DNA of 42,961 bases from Clostridium puniceum (GTDB lineage Bacteria; Bacillota; Clostridia; Clostridiales; Clostridiaceae): positions 1 through 42,961 of the forward strand of contig NZ_LZZM01000193.1 in assembly GCF_002006345.1 (NCBI RefSeq), read 5' to 3'. Made by a program: the position numbers and the translations under genes. Below are positions 33,711-42,763 of the stretch, piece after piece (positions within the stretch are counted from its first letter, which is position 1; every line of letters starts with the position of its first letter). The notes beneath the pieces are model-generated. The model saw nothing but the letters and a program-made list of their open reading frames with translations, ran no database searches and was not told the DNA's origin.

Positions 33711-33763
33711 AAAAAAACATCTCGCCAATAAAGACGAAATGTTTTAATTTTGTTATACCACCC
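33711..33763 (-). promoter_or_regulatory. Orphan T-box antiterminator/terminator module after trpB2
   Basis: On the minus strand TGGGTGGTATAAC (33752-33764) is a T-box core sequence, followed by a terminator in which AACATTTCGTC pairs with GGCGAGATGTT and runs into TTTTTTT. It is 22 bases beyond the stop codon of the broken trpB2, so there is no room for a stem I. Its stem shares AACATTTCGTC with the leader module at 42221-42277. It most likely serves only as an operon terminator now. Confidence 0.7.
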
Positions 33764-33785
33764 AATTATTTATTATTAAGCAATA

Positions 33786-34963
33786 TTATTTATTTTCTTT
33801 ATCAAGATATGAAATTATAGCATCCATATCTTTATCTCCTCTACCTGATAAATTTACAATTACTATTTTATCACTATCTAAAGTAGGCACTAATTTTTTA
33901 GCATATGCAAGAGCATGAGAGGATTCTATTGCAGGTACTATTCCTTCTGTTTTTGATAGATCTAAAAATGCTTCTATTGCTTCTTTATCATTTATACATT
34001 CATAGGTCGCTCTCTTAGTATCTGCTAAATAAGCATGTTCTGGTCCAACTCCTGGGTAATCAAGTCCTGCTGAAATTGAATAAGCCTCAGCAACATTTCC
34101 ATCACTATCTTGAAGGACATATGTCATCATTCCATGAATAACACCCTTTACTCCTTTTGTTATTGTAGCAGCAGTAAGATCAGTATCAACACCTTTTCCA
34201 GAAGCTTCAACTCCTATAAGTTTTACTTCTTCATTTTCAACAAAGGGAGCAAATATTCCAATTGCATTACTTCCCCCACCAACAGCTGCTATAATATAAT
34301 CTGGAAGTCTTTCTTCTAATTTTAAAATTTGTTTTTTCGCTTCATCTCCAATTACTCTTTGGAAATCACGAACAATAGTTGGATATGGATGTGGACCAAC
34401 TGCTGAGCCTAAAAGATAAAAAGTATCTTCTACATTATTTGCCCAATATCCTATAGCTTCATTAACTGCATCATTTAAAGTTTTCATACCACTTAGGACT
34501 GGCACTACTTCTGCACCTAAAAGTTCCATCTTTTTAACATTCAAGGCTTGTCTCTTTATATCTTCTTCACCCATGAATATTTTGCATTCCATTCCAAACT
34601 TTGCTGAAACTGTAGCTGTAGCAACTCCATGTTGACCTGCTCCAGTTTCAGCTATAACCTTTTTTTTCCCATTCTCTTAGCTAATAAAACTTGACCAATT
34701 GCATTATTAATTTTATGAGCACCTGTATGATTTAAATCTTCTCTCTTTAAATAAATCTTTGCTCCACCTAAGTTCTTTGTCATATTTTCTGCATAATAAA
34801 GTGGACTTGGTCTTCCAGTATAATAATTTAAATAATAATTATATTCTTCTTTAAATTTTTCATCTTTTTGTGCCTTTTCATACTCCCCTTCAAGTTCTTC
34901 TAATGCCTTTAATACATTTTCAGGAACATATTGTCCTCCATATTCATTAAACCTACAGTTCAC
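33786..34963 (-). pseudogene. trpB: Second tryptophan synthase beta gene, broken by a frameshift
   Basis: A close paralogue of the intact trpB at 35864-37039, read from GTG at 34963 after GAGAGGAG. It is colinear from [20 protein letters not shown] through the PLP lysine in [13 protein letters not shown] to RMGKK, where the frame is lost. It resumes in another frame as [21 protein letters not shown] and runs to the normal end. The break falls in A8 of GGGAAAAAAAAGGTTATAGC; nine A would restore [16 protein letters not shown] as in trpB. The rest of the protein shows no other damage, so it is a recent or reversible event, a slippage site, or a sequencing error. Confidence 0.9.
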
Positions 34964-35087
34964 AATTTTTCTCCTCTCAAACCTTTATATATTAGTTTCT
35001 TATTTTAATTTTATCAAAAATCCCTTAAGACTTTATTACTATTTTTAGATATAACTATATAATCTGAATCCTTGTCCAAATATCCAA

Positions 35088-35864
35088 TTAATTAAAACCT
35101 TTTTTTAAATCTTTTACAAAATCAATTACTGCTTGCTTACCTTCGCCCATTCTCTTAACTATTGCACTTCCTACTATTACTCCATCGCAATAGTCTTTAA
35201 CTTCTTTTACAACTTCCTTTGATGAAATTCCAAAACCAATACAAATTGGAATGTCTACAATTTTTCTTACTTCTGATAAATATTCTTGAGTTCCACTATC
35301 TAAAGAAGTTCTTTCACCTGTAGTTCCATTTGTAGAAACACAATATACAAAACCTTTTGCATCTTTAATTATAGCTGCAATCCTATCTTTTGATGTTCTA
35401 GCTACTAATGGAATAAGATAAATTGCATTTTCTTCACAAATTTTATTAAGCTCTCCTCTTTCTTCAAGAGGAACATCTGGAACTATAAGTCCATCTACTC
35501 CGCTTTTGGCTGCTTCTTTAATAAAATTTTCTATTCCTTTAAAATATACAACGTTGAAATAAACCATTAATACAACTGGAATTTCTGATTTCTCTCTTAT
35601 TAATTCTACACATCTAAATACATCCTTTAGTTTTGTTCCATTATTAAGAGCATTAATATATGCATTTTGAATAACAGGACCATCTGCAAGTGGATCACTA
35701 AAAGGTACTCCTATTTCAACTAAATTTGCCCCTTCTTCATCTAAGCTTACTACTAAATCGGCAGTTTCCTCAATTGTAAAATCTGCTCCACACGTTACAA
35801 AAGGTATAAGAGCCTTTTCCTTATTTTCTTTGACTTTATTAAATGATATATCAATTCTATTCAT
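35088..35864 (-). CDS. trpA: Tryptophan synthase alpha subunit
   Basis: A 258-residue TIM barrel that splits indole-3-glycerol phosphate to indole and glyceraldehyde-3-phosphate. The catalytic Glu is in LVEIGVPFSDPLADGPVIQ and the Asp in the same segment; phosphate-binding FGISSKE and VDGVIVGSAIVK lie near the C-terminus. The start overlaps the trpB stop by one base (TAATG), giving coupled translation of the two subunits. Confidence 0.95.
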   Translation of the reverse strand: MNRIDISFNKVKENKEKALIPFVTCGADFTIEETADLVVSLDEEGANLVEIGVPFSDPLADGPVIQNAYINALNNGTKLKDVFRCVELIREKSEIPVVLMVYFNVVYFKGIENFIKEAAKSGVDGLIVPDVPLEERGELNKICEENAIYLIPLVARTSKDRIAAIIKDAKGFVYCVSTNGTTGERTSLDSGTQEYLSEVRKIVDIPICIGFGISSKEVVKEVKDYCDGVIVGSAIVKRMGEGKQAVIDFVKDLKKGFN

Positions 35865-37039
35865 TATTTTTCACCAAGATATGCAAGCACTGCATCCATA
35901 TCTTTATCTCCTCTCCCTGAAAGATTTATAACTAAAATTTTATCCTTACCTAAAGTTGCTGCTAATTTTCTAGCATAAGCTACAGCATGTGATGATTCAA
36001 GTGCTGGAACAATGCCTTCAATTTTTGTTAAGTACATAAATCCATCTCTTACAGCTTCCTCATCTGTTACACTTACATAAGTAGCTTGCTCAGTTTCACA
36101 AAGATAAGCATGTTCAGGACCAACACCTGGATAATCAAGACCTGCTGATATTGAATAAGCTTCAAGTATTCCGCCATCATTATCTTGAAGAACATAACTT
36201 AACATTCCATGAAGAATTCCCTTTTCTCTCTTTGCCATTGTAGCTGCATGTTCCCCAGTTTCAATACCTTTTCCAGCACCTTCAACTCCAATTAATTTAA
36301 CTTCCTTCTCTTCAATAAATGGATAGAACATTCCAATTGCATTACTGCCGCCACCAACTGGAGCTAAAATATAATCAGGCAATTTTCCTTCAAGCTCCAC
36401 AATTTGCTTTCTTGTTTCATCACCTATTATCCTTTGGAAATTTCTAACCATAATTGGATATGGATGTGGTCCAAGAGCTGAACCTATAATATAAAATGTA
36501 TCTTCAACATTTGCTGCCCAATATCTAATAGCTTCAGTTACAGCATCATTTAAGGTTCTTGCTCCATTTAAAACTGGAATAACTTCTGTTCCGAGTAGCT
36601 CCATTTTCTTAACATTCATGGCTTGTCTTTTTATATCTTCTTCACCCATGAATACCTTACATTCCATTCCAAATTTAGCTGCAACTGTAGCTGTTGCAAC
36701 ACCATGCTGTCCTGCTCCTGTTTCTGCTATAACTTTCTTTTTTCCCATTCTCTTAGCTAAAAGCACTTGGCCTAATGCATTATTAATTTTATGAGCTCCT
36801 GTATGATTTAAATCTTCTCTCTTTAAATAAATCTTTGCCCCACCTAAATCATTAGTCATATTTTCAGCATAATATAGTGGACTTGGTCTTCCTGTATAGT
36901 ATTTTAAATAATACATATACTCTTCTATAAATTCTTTATCATCTTTAACCTTCTTATAAGCTTCATCAAGCTCTATTAAAGCATTCATTACCGTCTCTGG
37001 AACATATTGTCCCCCAAATTCATTAAATCTACCTTCCAT
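35864..37039 (-). CDS. trpB: Tryptophan synthase beta subunit
   Basis: A 391-residue PLP enzyme that joins indole and serine. The PLP lysine is in [13 protein letters not shown] (about residue 86), with [18 protein letters not shown] (phosphate loop) and a C-terminal LSGRGDKD. The ATG at 37039 is used because GGAGGG lies eight bases upstream; a GTG at 37048 lies within that box. It is intact, unlike the copy at 33786-34963, and overlaps trpA by one base. Confidence 0.96.
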   Translation of the reverse strand: MEGRFNEFGGQYVPETVMNALIELDEAYKKVKDDKEFIEEYMYYLKYYTGRPSPLYYAENMTNDLGGAKIYLKREDLNHTGAHKINNALGQVLLAKRMGKKKVIAETGAGQHGVATATVAAKFGMECKVFMGEEDIKRQAMNVKKMELLGTEVIPVLNGARTLNDAVTEAIRYWAANVEDTFYIIGSALGPHPYPIMVRNFQRIIGDETRKQIVELEGKLPDYILAPVGGGSNAIGMFYPFIEEKEVKLIGVEGAGKGIETGEHAATMAKREKGILHGMLSYVLQDNDGGILEAYSISAGLDYPGVGPEHAYLCETEQATYVSVTDEEAVRDGFMYLTKIEGIVPALESSHAVAYARKLAATLGKDKILVINLSGRGDKDMDAVLAYLGEK

Positions 37040-37060
37040 GATTTTCACCCTCCACTTGAT

Positions 37061-37236
37061 TCAGTTAACAGTATACAATTAAAGGCCGATATTGAAATTC
37101 CTTACGTAATTTCTGAAAAAAATATTAATTATTCCAAACTTCTTAAAAAAAGTGAAACTACAAATTTTACATTTGGTTAATTGAACTTTCTCTTCGAGAT
37201 TTGTTCCATAACTTTTAACTGTTAATTGTTAACTGA
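37061..37236. repeat. MITE-like element with 23-bp terminal inverted repeats between trpF and trpB
   Basis: The left arm at 37061-37083 begins TCAGTTAACA and the right arm at 37214-37236 ends TGTTAACTGA; the arms match at 19 of 23 positions. They bound 176 bases with no gene. The right arm contains the last four codons and stop of trpF. No target duplication was identified with certainty. I recall such TTAACTGTTAA-type ends in clostridial intergenic DNA, but cannot name a family. Confidence 0.5.
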
Positions 37237-37920
37237 TTTAACTTTTTCTATTAATTTTTTCATTTTCTCAAAAGACTTTGTTCTAATTCCATTTTCATCT
37301 ATAATTTCAACCCCTGATGAAACGTCAATTCCCTTAGGCTTTGTTTCAGTTATTCTAAGGATGACATTTTCATCTGTTATTCCCCCTGCTAAAAAGAAAT
37401 TATATTGTTTAAAACAATCATTTCCATTTATAGCTTCACAATTTTCCTTAAAATATTCACTGATATTTTCTAAAGAAAAAGCTTCACCACTACCTGGATT
37501 TTCTCCATCTATGAGAATATTATCTATTAAATTATCCCCTTCATTGTCTTGTTTATTAATTATTATATATTTTTTTGCACTTTTAATATCTTTTATAGAT
37601 ACAGCCTTCCATATTTCCATGGATTTATTGATACTTTTCTTTAATAAAGTTATAAACTCTTCATCTTCACTTCCATGAAGTTGAAGAACATTTAAATCCA
37701 CCTTATCTAAAATGTCTAAAATTTCATCTATTGAATTATCTCTAAATACCCCAACTTTTTTTATTTCTTCATTTAAATTTGAGCATAATTTCTTTGCTTG
37801 ATTTCCAGTCACTTGTCTTTTACTCTTTGTAAAAACAAATCCTATGTATTCTGGTTTTAAAACATTTAAATATTCTATTTCTTTTTTGTTAGTTATCCCA
37901 CATATTTTAACTTGAATCAT
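37222..37920 (-). CDS. trpF: Phosphoribosylanthranilate isomerase
   Basis: A 232-residue TIM barrel. The catalytic Cys is in VKICGITN at residues 4-11 and the catalytic Asp in NLIDNILIDGENPGSG; the phosphate site is LAGGITDENV and GIDVSSGVE. It is separate from trpC, as in most Firmicutes. Its final residues (SVNN) and stop are encoded within the right arm of the MITE-like element at 37061-37236, so its C-terminus may have been altered. AGGAAG precedes the ATG. Confidence 0.94.
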   Translation of the reverse strand: MIQVKICGITNKKEIEYLNVLKPEYIGFVFTKSKRQVTGNQAKKLCSNLNEEIKKVGVFRDNSIDEILDILDKVDLNVLQLHGSEDEEFITLLKKSINKSMEIWKAVSIKDIKSAKKYIIINKQDNEGDNLIDNILIDGENPGSGEAFSLENISEYFKENCEAINGNDCFKQYNFFLAGGITDENVILRITETKPKGIDVSSGVEIIDENGIRTKSFEKMKKLIEKVKSVNN

Positions 37921-37969
37921 ATTACTTCCTCATCTATAGAAATATTTTGCAATCTTTGCATATCTATTG

Positions 37970-38767
37970 TTAATTTCTAAATTCTTTATATTTAGCTTTA
38001 AAATCAAGATTGTCTATATTTCTCATAAATAATTCTCCAATTAAAGCTCCATCTACCCCCAACTCTTTCATTAACTTTAAATCTTCAATGCTCATTATTC
38101 CACTTTCAGCTATAATAACCTTATCTTTTGGTATACTTTCAATTAACTCTTTAGTAGTATCTAAGGTTACATCAAAGGTTTTTAAATTTCTATTATTTAT
38201 TCCTATAATTTCACAATTATATTTTAATGCTAAATCAATTTCTTCTTTATTATGCACTTCAACTAAAGGCTCTAAACCAAATCTTTTTGCCTCACGATAA
38301 AATTCTCCGAGTGAATTACCTAAAACACTTACAATAAGTAATATTCCATTTGCACCTAAAATCTTTGCTTCATAAACTTGATAAAAATCTATAACAAAAT
38401 CTTTTCTGAGAATTGGTGTATGCGAAATTCTTCTTATTTCTTTAAGATATTCATCACATCCTAAGAAGAAATCTTCTTCAGTTAAAATTGAAAATACGTC
38501 AACTCCAAGGTAAGTATAATAATTTAATATTTCCTTTATATTAAAATTTTCTACAATAACACCTTTTGAAGGAGAAGATTTTTTAAATTCTCCAATTATA
38601 GATAAACCTTTCTTTTTTAATGCAGCTATAAAGGGATTTTTATAATTAGATTCTTTCTCAACTCTTACTTTTTGTAATGCTTGTTTTTCTAATTCTTTTA
38701 TGGGAATTTCCTTTTTTCTTTTATCTATTCTAATTTTTTTCTTTGCTACAATATCATCTAAAATCAA
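37970..38767 (-). CDS. trpC: Indole-3-glycerol phosphate synthase
   Basis: A 265-residue TIM barrel. Conserved FKKSSPSKG, the catalytic Lys in LRKDFV, Glu in ILTEEDFF, INNRNLKTF and AESGIMS are present. The start is a TTG at 38767 (MILDDIVAKKK, the family N-terminus), six bases after GAGGTG. A GTG at 38776 is part of that ribosome binding site and is not favoured. It lies 150 bases from trpD, a larger gap than elsewhere in the operon. Confidence 0.93.
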   Translation of the reverse strand: MILDDIVAKKKIRIDKRKKEIPIKELEKQALQKVRVEKESNYKNPFIAALKKKGLSIIGEFKKSSPSKGVIVENFNIKEILNYYTYLGVDVFSILTEEDFFLGCDEYLKEIRRISHTPILRKDFVIDFYQVYEAKILGANGILLIVSVLGNSLGEFYREAKRFGLEPLVEVHNKEEIDLALKYNCEIIGINNRNLKTFDVTLDTTKELIESIPKDKVIIAESGIMSIEDLKLMKELGVDGALIGELFMRNIDNLDFKAKYKEFRN

Positions 38768-38917
38768 AAATATCACCTCATAGTTAATTATTTATATGTT
38801 AATTTATAAATTTCAGTAATTGTTTATCATTATCTTAAACATTAGTAAATTAGCATTTCAGTTTATTTTGTAAAAAATAAACTTCACTTTATCCACTTGT
38901 TATTTAATTCCCAATAC

Positions 38918-39928
38918 CTATTTTAAATTTGAAAGTTCGTCATATTTTTTATAAGCAATACCTATATCTATAAGCTCAGCAGCCTTTTTAATTCCTTCTT
39001 CTAACGAATCAGTAATCTTAGCAACATAAAGTGCAGCTCCACTATTTAATACTACTATATCTCTTGGTGCACCTTTTTCACCTTTTAATACTCTTAAGAT
39101 TATTTCTGAATTTTCTTTAGCATCTCCACCTTTAATTTCCTCTAATGATGCTTTCTTAAAACCAAGCTTTTCAGGATCTAATTTATAAGTTATAAGCTTT
39201 CCATCTTTAACTTCACATACATCAGTAGTAGTTGTTGTTGTTATTTCATCTAAACCATCATCACCATGTACAACCATTGCTCTTTCTAATCCAAGATTTA
39301 ATAAAACCTCTCCAGCAGTTTTAATTAAAGAACCATCATATACTCCCATAAGCTGTCCAGTAAGTGGTGCTGGATTTGAAAGAGGTCCTATTAAATTAAA
39401 TATAGTTCTTGTTCCAAGTTCTTTTCTTTCATTTGCTACATTTTTCATCGCTCCATTATATTTTTGTGCAAATAAAAAGGCCATTCCATTTTCCTCAATA
39501 ATTTTTTTACTTTGATTTTCATCAAAATCAATTTTTATTCCAAGCTCTATAAGTACATCAGCACTTCCACTTTTACTTGATACTGCACGATTACCATGCT
39601 TTGCAACCTTTGCACCCCCACTTGCTGCAATTATTGCAACTGCTGTAGAAATATTAAACGTCTTTGATCCATCCCCACCAGTTCCACATGTATCTATTAA
39701 ATTAGCTGTATCTTTTATTTCAACATGAATCAAGTTATCTCTAAGCGCTTTAACTGCACCTAAAATTTGAGCTGAAGTTTCTCCATTTACTCTAAGGCCT
39801 ATTAAAAAACCTCCAATTTGAGCTGAGGTTGCTTCTCCTCTCATTATTTGGTTTATTACAGCTCTTACTTCATCTTCAGTCAAAACTTCCTTTGAAGATA
39901 ATTTTTTAATTGCATTATCAATTGTCAT
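38918..39928 (-). CDS. trpD: Anthranilate phosphoribosyltransferase
   Basis: A 336-residue protein of usual length. The PRPP/magnesium motif is [17 protein letters not shown] near residue 79-95, with [22 protein letters not shown] and [14 protein letters not shown]. It is not fused to the glutaminase, unlike in enterobacteria. GGGGG precedes the ATG. Confidence 0.95.
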   Translation of the reverse strand: MTIDNAIKKLSSKEVLTEDEVRAVINQIMRGEATSAQIGGFLIGLRVNGETSAQILGAVKALRDNLIHVEIKDTANLIDTCGTGGDGSKTFNISTAVAIIAASGGAKVAKHGNRAVSSKSGSADVLIELGIKIDFDENQSKKIIEENGMAFLFAQKYNGAMKNVANERKELGTRTIFNLIGPLSNPAPLTGQLMGVYDGSLIKTAGEVLLNLGLERAMVVHGDDGLDEITTTTTTDVCEVKDGKLITYKLDPEKLGFKKASLEEIKGGDAKENSEIILRVLKGEKGAPRDIVVLNSGAALYVAKITDSLEEGIKKAAELIDIGIAYKKYDELSNLK

Positions 39929-40011
39929 TTTTCAATCCCCCTTTAATTTTTATTAATTGCTTATTTTTGCTCCACTTTGTATCATTGAATTTATAATCAA
40001 TTTAGTAAATC

Positions 40012-40599
40012 TTATTCTTCTAATTCATCATTACAAATATTAATCACAAAATTTCCAATAATATGCTTACCACTTGGTGTATATATTGATTCGGGATGAA
40101 ATTGAAGTCCAAACACATTGTATTCTTTATGTTTAATCGCCATAATATCATTATTTTCAATAGTGAACGCTATAACTTCAAGACAATTCGGAAGTGAACT
40201 ATTTTCAACTATTAGCGAATGATATCTCATAACATCTAGCTTTCTTGGAATTCCTTCAAATATATCTTTTCCTTTTACCTGAATCCTTGAAGTTTTACCA
40301 TGGAAAATTTCATTTGCTCTTATTACTTTTCCACCATAAGCTGATCCAATACTTTGGTGACCAAGACATATACCTAGTATTGGTATTTTATCTCCTAATT
40401 TCTTAATAACCTCTATAGAAATTCCTGCATCTTCTGGAACTCCTGGTCCTGGTGAAATAACTATACCTTTAGGATTTAATGCTTTTAACTCTTCTACAGT
40501 TATTTCATCATTTCTAAAAACCTTTGTTTCTGCAAATTCACTTAAATATTGATATAAATTAAATGTAAATGAATCATAATTATCTATTAAAGCTATCAT
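40012..40599 (-). CDS. trpG: Anthranilate synthase glutaminase component (TrpG/PabA)
   Basis: A 195-residue class I glutamine amidotransferase. The catalytic Cys is in LGICLGHQSIG, and the His-Glu pair in FGLQFHPES. It supplies ammonia to TrpE. The start overlaps the trpE stop by four bases. In organisms with one such protein it may also serve p-aminobenzoate synthesis. Confidence 0.94.
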   Translation of the reverse strand: MIALIDNYDSFTFNLYQYLSEFAETKVFRNDEITVEELKALNPKGIVISPGPGVPEDAGISIEVIKKLGDKIPILGICLGHQSIGSAYGGKVIRANEIFHGKTSRIQVKGKDIFEGIPRKLDVMRYHSLIVENSSLPNCLEVIAFTIENNDIMAIKHKEYNVFGLQFHPESIYTPSGKHIIGNFVINICNDELEE

Positions 40600-41987
40600 C
40601 TTAAAGCCTCCTTCAATGCCATTAATTTATTTTGAACTTCCTCAAATTCTTTTTTTGGTACTGAATCATAAACAATTCCTGCTCCTGCTTGAAGATAAGC
40701 AGTTTTACCTTGAAGAATAAGAGTTCTTATAGCAATGCACATTTCCATATTTCCACCATATGAAAAGAATCCAATAGCTCCTGAATAAATTCCTCTTTTA
40801 AAGTCTTCAAGATCTTCTATAATTTCCATAGCTCTTATTTTAGGTGCACCAGATACTGTTCCAGCTGGCAGACAAGCTGCTAAAGCATGAAATCCATCTA
40901 GTTCATCTCTTATATTCCCAATAACCTTAGTAGTTATATGCATTACATGAGAAAATCTTTCTACTTTCATAAATTCACTTACATTAACTGTTCCTATTTT
41001 ACTTACTTTTCCTATATCGTTCCTTCCAAGGTCAACAAGCATAACATGTTCTGCAAGTTCTTTTTTATCTTCCATAAGTTCCTTTTCAAGAGAACTATCA
41101 ACTTCAGGTGTTTCACCTCTTTTTCTTGTCCCAGCTATAGGATTTGTAATAGCCTTCCCATCCATAACAGACACAAGACTTTCTGGTGATGAACCTACAA
41201 CTTGATAATTATCATAATCTATTAAAAACATATAAGGTGATGGATTTTCTTCTCTAAGTTTTCGATAGATTTCTAAAGGAGTCTTTTCTGTTTCACAAGT
41301 CATTCTTTGAGATAATACAACTTGAAAAATATCTCCTGATAAAATATGTTCTTTTGCCTTCTTTACTTTTTCAACATAATCTTTTTCAGAAGTATGAAAT
41401 TTAAAAGTTATATCCTTTTTAGGTTCTGACGGTTCTGTTATTGTTGGCTTATAAAGTAAGCTGTTTATATATTCATTTTGTGAAGAAATTATTTCATAAT
41501 ATTCTCTAGTATCATCTTTAAAAATATTATCTATAACATAAACCTTATGCATAAAGTGATCATAACAAAGATATCTATTATAGAAATTAAATCGTATTAC
41601 TGGAACCTTTAATTCATCTTCATTTTGAAAATTAAGCTTTTTCTCATATAGTTGTATAGAATCATATCCCATATATCCAATTGCTCCACCTTTAAAAGAA
41701 AATGAATTTGTGCTTATATCAAACTTAATTCTGCTTTCCTTTTTAAGTTCATCCATTTCAGCCTGATCATCACCTAAGATTTCTTTATATGGATCTTCTC
41801 CTAAAAATGAGTATCTTCCAAAATAATCTTCCTTAGTTCCACTTTCAAAAATAAATCTTCTGCTTCCTTTAAAGCCTCCAAAAATCTTTATAGGAGTAAT
41901 TTCATCTCCTCTAAATTCGCTTATTAAAGAAAATACATTTTCTGCTTTTTTCTTTTCATTAAAAATCTCTTTTGATATGTTTATCAT
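40596..41987 (-). CDS. trpE: Anthranilate synthase component I
   Basis: A 463-residue chorismate-binding enzyme that makes anthranilate. The N-terminal tryptophan-sensing region includes FIFESGTKEDYFGRYSFLG in place of the commoner LLES type. The C-terminal catalytic domain holds GDIFQVVLSQR, GSSPESLV, NPIAGTRKRG and GAPKIRAMEIIEDLE. The ATG at 41987 follows GGGGGAAGG; a GTG at 42005 is upstream of that box. It is the first gene of the operon after the T-box leader. Confidence 0.95.
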   Translation of the reverse strand: MINISKEIFNEKKKAENVFSLISEFRGDEITPIKIFGGFKGSRRFIFESGTKEDYFGRYSFLGEDPYKEILGDDQAEMDELKKESRIKFDISTNSFSFKGGAIGYMGYDSIQLYEKKLNFQNEDELKVPVIRFNFYNRYLCYDHFMHKVYVIDNIFKDDTREYYEIISSQNEYINSLLYKPTITEPSEPKKDITFKFHTSEKDYVEKVKKAKEHILSGDIFQVVLSQRMTCETEKTPLEIYRKLREENPSPYMFLIDYDNYQVVGSSPESLVSVMDGKAITNPIAGTRKRGETPEVDSSLEKELMEDKKELAEHVMLVDLGRNDIGKVSKIGTVNVSEFMKVERFSHVMHITTKVIGNIRDELDGFHALAACLPAGTVSGAPKIRAMEIIEDLEDFKRGIYSGAIGFFSYGGNMEMCIAIRTLILQGKTAYLQAGAGIVYDSVPKKEFEEVQNKLMALKEALR

Positions 41988-42033
41988 AAACCTTCCCCCA
42001 AACACAATAAGTTATATTTCTTTTAAATATAAT

Positions 42034-42088
42034 AAAAAGAGCCACTTCGTCCTAAAGTTTTGGGACGAAGTGACTCGTTATGCCACCC
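42034..42088 (-). promoter_or_regulatory. Second T-box antiterminator/terminator module, proximal to trpE
   Basis: On the minus strand GGGTGGCATAACGAG (42074-42088) is a T-box core. The terminator has GAGTCACTTCGTCC paired with GGACGAAGTGGCTC, followed by TTTTTATTAT. Only about 130 bases separate it from the distal terminator, with no recognisable stem I. It therefore seems to depend on the distal stem I, the arrangement called a partially double T-box in trp leaders. Confidence 0.82.
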
Positions 42089-42220
42089 AAATTTAAATAC
42101 AAGCCAAATGATATTTTACAATTATATTTTTACATTCAATTAATATTGTCTATGCAATTTAAAACGATAAAAAATAATTACTTCCATAATATGCATAACT
42201 TCTTAATCAAAAATATAAAT

Positions 42221-42500
42221 AAAAAAACACTTAATCCTAAAACTAGGACGAAATGTTACAAATTCGCTATACCACCTAATGTATATACTTTATCAGATAC
42301 TGATAATGAGACTTTAACTTTATTAATCTCATAATTTATATCCTGTCATTTTAACGGCTGACTTCCCGTACATTCCTACTCTTAAAAATTTCAAAATGTC
42401 ACCTCAAAGACCCATTCAATAATATCTACAGTATCCAAATCTCACCAACTTCGGACTCTCTTTACACTAAGCTTTATTATCTACTATTCTTATCATAGGC
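42221..42500 (-). promoter_or_regulatory. Tryptophan T-box leader with stem I and first antiterminator/terminator
   Basis: Reading leftward from about 42500, stem I shows AAAGAGAGTC and GTTGGTGAGA motifs, then TTGAATGGGTCTTTGAGG, where TGG (42412-42414) in the specifier loop is the tryptophan codon. The T-box AGGTGGTATAGCG lies at 42265-42277. Its terminator, AACATTTCGTCCTA paired with TAGGATTAAGTGTT, ends in TTTTTTT at 42221. Uncharged tRNA-Trp should stabilise the antiterminator and allow trp expression. Confidence 0.9.
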
Positions 42501-42642
42501 TTTCATATAAATAAATTTATGCAAAACGCATTCTTAAATTATTAAAATGTTAACATATTCCGTTACTTTTTGCAATACTTTTTTATAGAAAATATTAGAA
42601 AAAATATCCTTTATTGATAATATAATAATCACATGAAAAAGA

Positions 42643-42722
42643 ATCGAGTAGGAGCTAAATAATTATTTTATTTAGCATCCTCTCACACCACCAGTACGTA
42701 CCGTTCGGTATACGGCGGTTCA
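42643..42722 (-). ncRNA. Group II intron 3' end (domains V and VI), truncated
   Basis: On the minus strand the segment starting GAACCGCCGTATACC with loop GAAC and partner GGTACGTAC plus TGGTGGT is a domain V hairpin with the typical two-base bulge. GTGTGAGAGG follows, then domain VI with a perfect stem GCTAAATAA/TTATTTAGC. The intron ends ...CCTACTCGAT at 42643, with an unpaired A seven bases from the end as branch point. No reverse transcriptase gene is visible; upstream sequence is cut 40 bases on by the IS end at 42764. Confidence 0.65.
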
Positions 42723-42763
42723 TTAGAATTTAATGCTTCATTTGATATTTTTGTGTTAGACTA

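Noticed and set aside
37226..37678. 150-codon plus-strand frame opposite trpF
   Set aside because: It is the antisense shadow of trpF, with no translation signal; similar long antisense frames at 3497-3952 and 7101-7532 were rejected likewise.
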